Below are positions 12,661 through 22,106 of a DNA stretch of 64,000 nt, piece by piece. The number at the start of each line of letters is the position of its first letter. Position 1 is the first letter of the stretch. The stretch spans positions 47,542,162 through 47,606,161 of the forward strand of contig CATQJL010000223.1 of the NCBI GenBank assembly GCA_958299035.1, given 5' to 3'. The notes beneath the pieces were generated by a model. That model saw only the letters and a list, made by a program, of their open reading frames with translations. It did not search any database and was not told the origin of the DNA. The stretch comes from Cylicocyclus nassatus. Its lineage: Eukaryota; Nematoda; Chromadorea; Rhabditida; Strongylidae. The position numbers and the translations under genes were made by a program.

Positions 12661-13469
12661 AGGATATTCTAATAACATGTTGTTCTTCTGAATGCCTTAA
12701 AGTTTTTGATTCATTGAAACCAACCATTCTCTACCATTAGGTGAGTCTAGAGCGTTTTCACGAAAGTGACCTTCTTCTGCACTAGGTTTACAGAGTATGG
12801 ATTCCAAAAATGGACGGGTTTTTGTGTGAGGGTGTGGAAATTCACCGATCTCCCATAGTTTCTCGAGTGTGTGCTGATAATGATGGCATAACTTTCAATC
12901 AAAAGCGCATTTTTACTAAAAAAACATAAACATATAACAACGATAAGCACGCTTAAATAGACGCGTTTGCTCACGTTCCCGTTAGTGCTGATAACGATGT
13001 CAATCCACAGCACATTTTTTACTATTAGCTTTCTCCACCTCGCTCTTACAATGTGTTGGCTTTTATGGGTCACCGAAGCAAGTGCTTTTTAGAGCCGGGA
13101 AGCAAAGAAGCCCTAACATGCTTTGTACCATTTGAAAGCTGAGATGGAGAAGACGTAGACCGTCGCCTTCTTTCTACGCCTTCTGTGTCGCGAGATATGA
13201 GGGATTTTATGTACTTCAAAAATCAACTGATTTTGTGTCCTCACTTACCGTCGCAATATACCCAAAAGAGTTGTAGCTTTGATACAAAGAAGTGTTGATT
13301 ATATTACTAAAATAAGACTGATTCTTTCTCATGGAACTGCAACACTTGGGAACGCATCTATGGATGCTTGGAAAGAGTTTGTGCTTCTGTAGATGCTTTT
13401 TTTGATAAATAAAGGATATGAATAAACATAAATGCCGTTTCTTTTGTAGATTTATGAGTGTACTTGTTG
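12661..13469. other. Nothing supportable seen
   Basis: AT-rich sequence with one minus-strand frame (12747-13073) that has no known motif. Confidence 0.5.
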
Positions 13470-13957
13470 TTTGAGGTGCTTACAAGGGAAGTCACTTAAC
13501 TTAGGTCGGGCTTCTGAAATGAGACAGATAGATTTAGAATCGGCTCGGAACGCTGATTCCAAATATGCTATCCTTAGCTGCGAAGCGTTCCTCTGAAGCG
13601 AGTTATGAGCTTTTTTATTATGTGTCATTGACATACAAGTGACTATGGAAAGAAGGTCCTTAGATGAAAATCTGCCCAAAAAGTGGTGGAAAATCAAAAT
13701 AACATCAAATTGAGTCATTTGGCTTTGATAGGGTATAATATGCATTCGAACCACTACCTAGATGATAATACCGTAGTATGCCTAAGTCGGTCAACACGCA
13801 AAATTTGCTCAGGAAAATGCTCATAACTCGCTTCAGAGGAACGCTTCGCAGCTCAGGAAAGCAGATTTGAAATCAGCGTTTCAAGCTGATTCAACCATAT
13901 GTGTCTCATTTCAAAAGCCCGACCTAAGTTAAGTGATTTCCCTTGTCAGCCTGCAAA
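13470..13957. mobile_element. Foldback element, about 490 bp
   Basis: The left arm (TTACAAGGGAAGTCACTTAA, GAACGCTGATTCCAAATATG, GAAGCGTTCCTCTGAAGCGA) is mirrored on the right (TCGCTTCAGAGGAACGCTTC, TTAAGTGATTTCCCTTGTCA). The centre is near 13715. No protein. Confidence 0.8.
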
Positions 13958-14187
13958 AACTTTCAATAACGATTTTTATTTTATATTCTCAGAGTAGAAT
14001 ACCAATCTCAGCCCAGGTGAAGGGGGTCATCCGGAGTTTGGCCTCAAAGTGAAGGGAGTAAGATCCATCACTCCCCCTATCGCAACTATGAGTGGGAGCC
14101 GATTCTTCCCCTACCTTCACTTTTGAGCTGTTACAGGGTGACCACCTTCACTTTTGAAATAAAAAATTTTTCGCTGGACGATAAAGA

Positions 14188-15353
14188 AGGAAAATAAGCA
14201 AAACAAATGCAAAAGAGATCATTGAAAGCAATTTTTATGTATACAGCGTCATAAATATCTAAAATAAACGTGCTTATCAAATAGCGTATTTGGAAGTAAA
14301 ACACAGCGGAACTGTAAGTATTTTATTGATTAAATTTTGTTATAATGTACAGCAAAGAAAGTAGATCATCCAGGCAGTATGGCCGAGAACCAGAATTTTG
14401 AATAATTAAATAGTGAAAAATCATGCGAAATTTCCACTGTTATAAGTCTGTTGTTTGAAGAAGTCAGCAGTTGCGACTTCAGAGGTTTTGAAGAGTAAAT
14501 GGTGCTCTATCAGATAGTGAAGGAATCGAGTCGATTTGAGAGATAGTCGTCGAGAAGCAGAATTCTGAAAATTTACACTATTTTTGCGTGTTTTTTTGAC
14601 AGCTGACAGTTAAACTCACATAAATCTCGAATGTGAAAGTGCGTAATGTTGCGACTTTATAGGCTTTATAGAGTAAGGTATGCCTTATCAGAATATATCT
14701 TAGCCGTACCAATCCATTGAAGCGCCGAGATGCAGATTCTTGAAAAAGCAGGTAAAAAAGCGCTTTTTGAAATTCAAGAGATCATAACTTCTTCAAAACT
14801 GCATGAATCATGCTGCAACTTCATAGTTTAAATTCTTCTCATCAAGAGCTTTTGGATGATATATAATATGTAGGGGTTTGGAACCTTTTACGACTTTTGC
14901 CCGTGGGGGAAGACTTTTCATCACAAAGTCATCACAAAGGCTAAGATATATTCTGATAAGGCAAAGCTTACTCTACAGAGCCTATGAAGTCGCAACATCA
15001 CGCCCTTTCACATTCAAGATTTATGTGAGTTTAAATGTCAGCTGTCAAAAAACACTCAAAAATAGTGTAAATTTTCAGAATTCTGGTTCTCGACGACTAT
15101 CTCTCAAATCGACTCGATTCCTTCACTATCTGATAGAGCACCATTTACTCTTTAAAACCTCTGAAGTCGGGTCGATCTACTTTCTTTGCTGTACATTATA
15201 ACAAAATTTAATCAATAAAATACCTACAGTTCCGCTGTGTTATACTTGGAAATACACTATTTGATAAGCAAGTTTATTTTAGATATTTATGACGCTGTAT
15301 ACATAAAAATATGCTTTCAGTGATCGCTTTTGCATTTGTTTTGCTTATTTTCC
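14188..15353. mobile_element. 1.17-kb palindrome built from ~175-bp repeats
   Basis: The arms mirror from the ends (GGAAAATAAGCAAAACAAAT and its inverse) to a centre near 14790-14900. Within the left arm a unit recurs about every 165-175 bases: GAGAACCAGAATTTTGAA (14386), GAGAAGCAGAATTCTGAA (14552) and GAGATGCAGATTCTTGAA (14727), each followed by a GCGACTT-type block. Confidence 0.75.
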
Positions 15354-15771
15354 GCGCACTGGCGGCAACAACTTGGAAGGATAGACTTTAATGCTTCCCC
15401 CCCCCCCCCCCCACCACCGACATTTTTGGGAGGTGAATGTTCGGCACTACCACTTTCACTTTTGGCCGGCCAGTGGTAGCTGGGACCACCTTCACTTTTG
15501 GTGGGCCCGGCTCCCCCCATAGCACCTCTGCTTGGGGACCTCATGTCTCTTCGCTATTTCAAAGCGATCTCCTCCCTCTAAAAGGAAAGGATAATCGGTC
15601 GAAGTGGCCTTGGAATGAGCTGTATATTAGGAAACCGTTCTCCGTAAGGCAAACTCAAAACTACTTTCGCTAGGTGCCGAGCGTTTTTGTGGGGCGAGTT
15701 ACAAGGCCATTTTCCTCCGGCGCAGCCAGCGCACCCAGTGATGAGCGAGGCGCTAGAATAACGAAGCAGTG

Positions 15772-15840
15772 TGGCAGTGGCGCAGTGGCAACTCAGCGGA
15801 CTACGAAGCAGATGGTCGAGGGTTCGAGTCCTCTTGCTGC
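15772..15840 (+). repeat. tRNA-like Pol III box A/box B relic (SINE head)
   Basis: TGGCGCAGTGG fits box A and GGTTCGAGTCC fits box B at tRNA-like spacing. The acceptor and anticodon stems do not pair well, so this is a relic or SINE head and not a working tRNA. An inverted copy lies at about 17350-17425 in the opposite palindrome arm. Confidence 0.4.
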
Positions 15841-15897
15841 TGTTTTGTTTTGCAGTTCTGTAAAAAGTCTACTGGGTGACGCAAACGAGAACTATTT

Positions 15898-16324
15898 CTA
15901 GGCAGTCGAAACAAGCTATTTACTGCAAAAAAGCACTATTTCTACAATAAGCTATAATCTTCTACAATATGTCAATCTGTGGAGGTTAAGATGTCACAAC
16001 AATGAATTCAAATGATATACTAACATGTATGGATTACAACCATTGCTATATGCGCATACTTGACACTTGCCTTTACGTGCGTGGTCCTGCCTTGATAGGT
16101 AATGAAGCGCTGATTGCAATCGATTGCAAATTTGCAAGTGCGCGCGCTGCGAGAAGCTCTTCTGCTTTGAGCCTTTTTTGGTTGTATTCCATACATGTTA
16201 GTATATCATTTGAATCCATTGTTGTGACATCTTAACCTCCACAGATTGACATATTGTAGAAGATTATAGCTTATTGTAGAAACAGTAACTTTTTTGCAGT
16301 AAATAGCTTGTTTCGACTGCCTAG
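15898..16324. mobile_element. Foldback element inside nested palindrome
   Basis: Ends CTAGGCAGTCGAAACAAGCT and AGCTTGTTTCGACTGCCTAG are perfect inverted repeats, and the match continues about 130 bases inward (AAGCTATAATCTTCTACAAT and mirror). The centre holds ATTGCAATCGATTGCAAATT. Confidence 0.85.
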
Positions 16325-16329
16325 TATAC

Positions 16330-16640
16330 TTTGGAATATTCGAGAATTTTTTCGAATAATCGAGTAACCGAATATATTCGAATCTCGAAAATATCGAATA
16401 ATCGAATTTCGAATATTTTCAAAAACAAAAAATGTCGAATATTCGAATATCTATTTTCAAAAAACGAAAATGCCGAATAATCGAATATCGGATATTTTCG
16501 AAATAAGAAAATCGTCGAATAATCGAATATCGAATATATTCGAAATGAAATAAATCCGAATAATCGAATATATTTGAGAAAAAAAATTCGAATAAACGAA
16601 TATTTTGCACCGATTATGTCGAATATTCAAACAAATTTTA
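16330..16640. repeat. TCGAAT-rich AT array, left
   Basis: Irregular short units such as CGAATAATCGAATATCGAAT recur across about 310 bases on both strands, because TTCGAA is its own complement. Open frames here are low-complexity Ile/Phe/Ser artefacts. The partner array is at 17035-17283. Confidence 0.85.
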
Positions 16641-16705
16641 ATCGAATTAGCACACTGAAGGATTCCATGCAGTTGGCAACTTGTACAACAAACGATGGTT
16701 GCTGA

Positions 16706-16985
16706 TATAGGGGCCTGCAGGATCGCGAGAGTCGGACGTGCGTACGGCCATTGCGCCGCGCACGTCCGATGTCACTAAGGCAAGTGCCAGACTTATCCAC
16801 TTCAGCCGTTCGTTCCGTTCATAGGTCAAATCACTACACTATCCAACAGCAAAGGTGGTGAACCGAATGAACCTGTTCAACAGGATAAGTCTGGCACTTA
16901 CCTGGGCCGTCGCACGCAGTTCTGACGTGCGCGGCGCAATGGCCGTACGCACGTCCGACTCTCGCGATCCTGCAGGCCCCTATAT
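16706..16985. repeat. GC-rich inner palindrome
   Basis: ATAGGGGCCTGCAGGATCGC at 16706 mirrors GCGATCCTGCAGGCCCCTAT at 16966. The arms are about 100 bases including GTGCGTACGGCCATTGCGCC and its mirror, with a ~75-base spacer. The composition is much more CpG-rich than the arrays on either side. Confidence 0.85.
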
Positions 16986-17034
16986 AGTAGTCAGATATAG
17001 TCACATATAGTAGTTGTGACGCTACCATGTAGTT

Positions 17035-17283
17035 ATTCGATTACACGAAATTGTCGAATAATCGAATAACTTCTAAAAATAGATATTCGAATGTTCGAAT
17101 ATTTTCGAAAATCAAAATTATCGAATAACCAAATCATCGAATAAATTCGAAATTGACAAATTTCGAATAACCGAATATCGAATATATTCGAGATTTTGAA
17201 ATTTTCGAATAATCGAATTTCGAATAGAATTCATTCGAATGCATTCGAATACTCTAATATTTATTCGATTCGGTCTAAAGTAT
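17035..17283. repeat. TCGAAT-rich AT array, right
   Basis: Same short-unit composition as 16330-16640 (ATTCGAATATTTTCG, ATCGAATATATTCGAG). The pair of arrays brackets the GC-rich palindrome symmetrically. Confidence 0.85.
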
Positions 17284-17837
17284 ACTGCCTAGAAATAGTA
17301 TTTCTCGTTTGCTGTCACCCAATTTACAGAACTGCAAAACAGAATAGGAACAACAGAACCCCAACCCTCGACCATCTGCTTCGTAGTCCGCTGCGTTGCC
17401 ACTGCGCCACTGCCACACTGCTGCGTTATTCTAGCGCCTCGCTCATCACTGGGTGCGCTGGCTGCACCGGAGGAAAATGGCCTTGTGACTCCCCCACAAA
17501 AACGCTCGGCACCCAGCGAAAGTATTATAGTTTTGAGTTTGCCTTACGGAGAACGGTTTCCTAATATACAGCTCATTCCAAATGGCCACTTCGACCGATT
17601 ATCCTTCCCTTGTAAGAAAAATTTTGCGCCGCGACTTGGACATTGGCTTGATAGGGAGTCCTACTCTCAAAAACTGCCAAAGCTCAAGATCCCTAACTTA
17701 GGGTGAACGGTGTCTTCAACGGGATTGTACGCTTGGTGGAGTATACGTAATTCTTGGAGAACTCCCAGTAAAGAGGTAAAACACGTTTTGGTCACTAATG
17801 CACATTTTAGGAGTTTGTACATTAATTGCAAAAAAGT

Positions 17838-17908
17838 TGTCCAACAGAGGATTCGAATCTCCAAACATCCTCAAGGCAGTCAGCATGCTTGCCACTACGA
17901 CGCTACGG
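17838..17908 (-). repeat. tRNA-like relic, minus strand
   Basis: The minus strand gives an acceptor CCAACCG / CTGTTGG (six of seven pairs), a four-pair D stem, box A TAGCGTCGTAGTGG, box B GATTCGAATCC and a possible loop CCTTGAG. The anticodon stem does not close, so it is a pseudo-tRNA or tRNA-derived SINE piece. Confidence 0.4.
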
Positions 17909-19057
17909 TTGGCTGAGGGTGGTAGTCGTATACGGGCAAGGCGCGCTGGGTCTCGCGCGGAAAAGCATCCGTAGCCCCCCTCCTAGAGTTGTTCTGCAGC
18001 TAGCGAGGGTGGTTTTGGAAATGCCCTTACGAGTGACGTTTCGCAACACCCATCCCATCTCAAACGGCCACTGCGATTTCTGACACTTCCTTTGTTAGTT
18101 TTTCTTCTGTTTTATGATAGATGCACTTCTTGTGCATTTTAAAAATAAATAAATAAATAGAGCCTGCGTTAAATAACAAGAGAAGATTTGATGATAGAGA
18201 ACTGGTAGAGGTATCACGTGGATAATCCGTGGCACCAAACACCACGTATTACCTATGTTATGGCTGATAAAATACTCATATTAACAGAACAGACTAAAGT
18301 AACAAATAGATGATGCTAGCTACTTCTTCGTAGCTATTTCCACATTCTTCTAATTTGCGAATCAGACCTTTTGCGAGGAAAGATGCATATTATTTGCCTA
18401 CACTGATTTTGCAGCAAAGCTTTTTACACGCAATATTCCTCTTTAGTAATTCACGGTAATACAAGTGCGTATAGCGCAGCAAGTGTGCTCGTTCTGTTAT
18501 GCCGGTCATTTAGGTTCGATAATGCGTGTAGCACTAGTTTTGCGGCGCCCTCTTCGAAGCTCGCTGTACTTTGCGATATTTCTCGTCGACATACTCTTTC
18601 TATTTTGTGAAAACCAGAAGAGAGTTATCCATAGTTGCATTAAAGTTTAAGATCACTAGTCACAGAAGCGCATTACTCTTATGATTTGTTGATTCATCGT
18701 TTGGTGCCGCAATTATAAGGTTTTATTTGATTAGCGCTTTGCACCGAGCAGTGTGCAAAACAATTTAGAACTTTGCGACTGTTTCCGCTGAACAGTGTAG
18801 AGCTTCTAAAAAAAGAAGAAATATTGTTAGTGGCGAACTTTCGTGTAATGCTTTTACCTGTGCTGTTATTGCTGCTATGTTCTTCTTTATTGTTTAGCTT
18901 CTTTGAGTTGGGTTGATTCAAGTAGGGTAAAAAGTTGCTCTTTCTAACGCGCTCTCTGCGACATTCCTGCGCAAAGCACTGTGCTCATAACAAATTACCA
19001 GTTTCATGATCTAAGTTGGAAACAAGGTAAGAGTCCGGTATCTTGTAGTGACTGTAC
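17909..19057. other. Gene-free stretch
   Basis: An (AAAT) tail at 18141-18160 marks an old retroposon end. Otherwise nothing is recognised. Confidence 0.5.
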
Positions 19058-19171
19058 TTAGGCTGCGTTCATACTGATTCTAAAGTCCGGAAACAGTCTC
19101 AGCACAACGCTTAGTTTGAACAATGTGCTGGAACTGTTCCCGGACTTCGGGATCAGTATGAACGCAGCCTT
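19058..19171. mobile_element. 114-bp MITE
   Basis: Terminal repeats TTAGGCTGCGTTCATACTGA and TCAGTATGAACGCAGCCTTA, extended by CCGGAAACAGT / ACTGTTCCCGG. TTA at each end may be the target duplication. Confidence 0.8.
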
Positions 19172-19539
19172 AGTGAAAAGATTATTGCGAAATTTTATTC
19201 CTATTTCGAAAGACAACGAGGACGTGTATTTCATAATTGCCTATCTCGCAATACCACTCTCCATCTTGCTCTCGGCTTGGACCCGATTCGTGCATCTTGC
19301 CTGTTATTTCCGTCTCATCGTCTAAGTTATGTAAGCCCTTTTATGCCGTACCCACTATTTCAGATCTCAAATGTACACTCGCCAAATTCCGGCTTTGACT
19401 AAAATGTGACGCTTTTACCCTTTTGGATTCTTGAAGAAAAACACTGTCATTTCGGGTAATCTTCTAGGAGCCGAAGCTGCCAGCAGATCAACTGGCACTA
19501 AAGAAAGGGGGGCTGCACACATGCCCACATACTAGACCA

Positions 19540-20755
19540 GACCATAGTAAGACATGCAAAAAGATCGAAGAAAGAGATGCATATGCTGTGGGTTGATATG
19601 ACCAAAGCTTACGACTCCATATCGCATAAAGCACTACTATGGTGCTTGCGACAATGGCAATTAAACATTCCAATGGTGAACCTGTTACAGAAACTGATCA
19701 AATGTCAGAATGTACGATATTATGGCAAGAAGGCCAATTAGGAGATATGTAGTAAGCCGCTGAGCATCCGAAATGGTCTAGTGCAAGGCGATTCGCTCAG
19801 TCCCCTACTCTTTGTGATGTAATAACGCCAATGTCATATTGGCTGCGAAACAATATCTACCCGTATGAGACGAAGTCTAGTGCCAATGTACAACTGGCGA
19901 GAAACGATGCACTCCGACTAAACCACATCTTCTATATGGATGACTTGAAAGTGTATACTAACTGGGAACAATTACTCAAAGCAAAGCGAGGAATAGAGAA
20001 GATGGCTGCAGAATTAGGTCTGACAATGAACGCTGCAAAATGTGCCATCAAATCAATGAATCATCTGGCCAGACACACTGATGTCGAGGAGCCATATACG
20101 CGCATGAACAGGGTAGGTGAAAATCCTAGCGAAGAACAACACCTATTAGTATGCCCACCATGGGAAGTAGGACAGATTTCAATCCTTGGTGCTACTGGCC
20201 ACTACAATTATCTTGGAATCGAGCAAAATACGTTTGCGGATGTGCACGACTTGTGGCAACGAACCGAAACGGCTGCATTGAAATGGCAAAAGAAATATTA
20301 GCCAGTAAGCTGACCATCGCTGAGAAAATCACAGGCATCAACACAAAAGTGATGCCGAAGATAAGATATGCAACATCATGCATAATCTTGGGCAAAGGTA
20401 AGTACCTCTCAATGAGGAAACGAGCTCGGGAGTTTGACCTGAAAATATGCCAAATCATGGTGGAAACCAAACTGCGATTTCAGCACAGCTGTTTTTAAGA
20501 TGATAGACATAAATATGTGATCATATGTGTTTGTGAGCCAATAGAGTAAAGGTTATCGAACCTGACAACTATCCAGCCTTGTATATGATAATGTATAGAC
20601 AATATGCGCGTGTGTCTAGTAATATGATTCCAAGGAAAAGAATTGCAGGGTCAGTTGCGTGCATATCTTTGGACTAGAAGATGAGTGGAAGAAGAGGCGG
20701 AGCTGTCGGGCAGACCACCTACCGACGCACAGAAGAAAGGGTCAGCATTGACCTC
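19540..20755 (+). pseudogene. R2/NeSL-like non-LTR reverse transcriptase relic
   Basis: Reverse transcriptase blocks appear in shifting frames: WVDMTKAYDSISHKALLW (near 19590), the template-binding block NGLVQGDSLSPLLF (near 19770), then an open frame to 20301 with LNHIFYMDDLKVYTNW, where YMDD is the catalytic block, and GLTMNAAKCAI. The YMDDLKVY form is typical of the R2/R4/NeSL side of non-LTR elements. The protein continues to about 20755 with GRPPTDAQ. A stop at 19740 and frameshifts make it dead. Upstream domains (zinc fingers) are not seen. Confidence 0.7.
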
Positions 20756-20886
20756 TACAAATTTTTCTCATGCCTGCAGACTGTCGAATAAGTCTACTAA
20801 GGCTGTACAAATTTGGACATATACACACATGTGAAAGTGTGTGTTCGGGAAATAATAATAAGAACCATTTGTCAACTTTTTCAGAG

Positions 20887-21230
20887 ATGAACCCAATGTG
20901 CTGGTAAGAAAGGAAAGACTCATCAACTTGTTGAATGAGCAGCAACCGCAAAGAGCAAGGGCAGCATCGGAAGAGCAGCTGAAGGCCTACAGAGAGCTAG
21001 CCGATAAAGTGAAAGAGTTGGAAAGGCAGTTGGCTGCCAAAAACGAAGCCGGCAACACTCCGATTGCATCTAGCGCGCCGACCATAAAGCGCTGCAATAA
21101 AGCGAGCACGAGCTTCGTCCAGCAGCTCTTCGTCGAGCTCGGACAGCGATGTTGCGGTGGTGGAGGAAAAGAAGAAGATGTGGATGCGTCCAAGGGCGCT
21201 GAGGTGGCAAGGAAGAAGAAGAAAGAATAG
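20887..21230 (+). pseudogene. Unrecognised coiled-coil ORF with Ser-rich frame switch
   Basis: It follows CTTTTTCAG at 20874-20882, so it may be an exon. The frame starts DEPNVLVRKERLINLL and has a predicted coiled coil (EEQLKAYRELADKVKELERQ). From about 21107 a different frame carries ASSSSSSSSSDSDVAVVEEK, which looks like the genuine continuation, suggesting a frameshift. A second partial copy starts at 21806 (TTTTTCAGAGATGAACC). It is probably part of a mobile element protein; function not known. Confidence 0.4.
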
Positions 21231-22106
21231 AATGTGATGTGCTTTTGTTTTGTTTTGTTCCGTAAAATTATACACAATGATTTTAGAAAGTGATCTGATG
21301 ATTTATAGATATTTGTTGTTGTTCTTTATTATGATACATATATCGTCCAAGATAAACCACAGAACAGTAAAACTGTGTTGGCATGATACACAGAGCTCAT
21401 AGCAACTCAAGTTTTTATCTATGAATACATATTTGAGGTGATAGCTATATATGGCTCTCGTCTGCAACGAGTAGCATCCACATTGCATACTAGGTTCTAG
21501 ATATGAGACGCCATGCAATGAGAATTGAATCAGGGTAGGCAAGCATACAAGCTGCCCTCGGCCACCCGCAAATCACTGAATGAGTTCAGAGAACTGCGAC
21601 CAATAGTCATGTCTGATTACCACTCTGGTCTTTTTCAGTATAGACACGATCAGTCAGGATTCGCTAACGATCTGTAGAAGTTCTTTGGATGCCTACATTG
21701 AACAAGTCCGTCAAGAATGTACAATTGCACTCACGCGTACATATATGTGAGTAATTCGTTCCCAAACATATGGCCGAAAAACCCACGAATCCGATGATTT
21801 TTCAGAGATGAACCTAAAGTGCTGATGGAAGTACAAAAGAGAGGCCAATGGAACTATGCCAAGAGAAGAAGATTGTGCTGGAGTGCAGTTCGATGGGCTG
21901 CTTTAATAATCAGCGAGGGCTAATGCCACTAATGCAGTCAATCGTTATAGCAGACCGATGTAGGAAGAGCTTGTGATTTGTCTTGTAATAGGTATTATTT
22001 TAGGTATCACAAGCAAGATGCTGGATATAATGTGTCTTCAAAAGGTACGGGGAGGCTATAATGTAAGTGTATAACACCGCTAAATCGCGCTAAAAAACCC
22101 TCAAAC
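21231..22106. other. Retroelement scrap between two relics
   Basis: Contains a second TTTTTCAGAGATGAACC block (21796-21812), a partial repeat of 20874-20890. No open gene. Confidence 0.5.

Larger units (their letters stand above)
15582..17610. mobile_element. Three-layer nested palindrome, 2.03 kb
   Basis: Outer arms 15582-15904 and 17284-17610 are near-identical inverted copies (AAGGATAATCGGTCGAAGTG and its mirror). Inside lie, in order, a complete foldback (15898-16324), an AT-rich TCGAAT array (16330-16640), a GC-rich palindrome (16706-16985), and a second TCGAAT array (17035-17283). Each outer arm contains a tRNA-like Pol III box pair. Confidence 0.8.

Noticed and set aside
15772..15840. 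Functional tRNA gene
   Set aside because: Boxes A and B are good, but acceptor and anticodon stems do not form.
16419..16610. Ile/Phe/Arg-rich ORF
   Set aside because: It is a direct translation of the TCGAAT array.
15582..17610. CRISPR-like repeat-spacer array
   Set aside because: Repeats are inverted and nested, not regularly spaced direct repeats, and the genome is eukaryotic.
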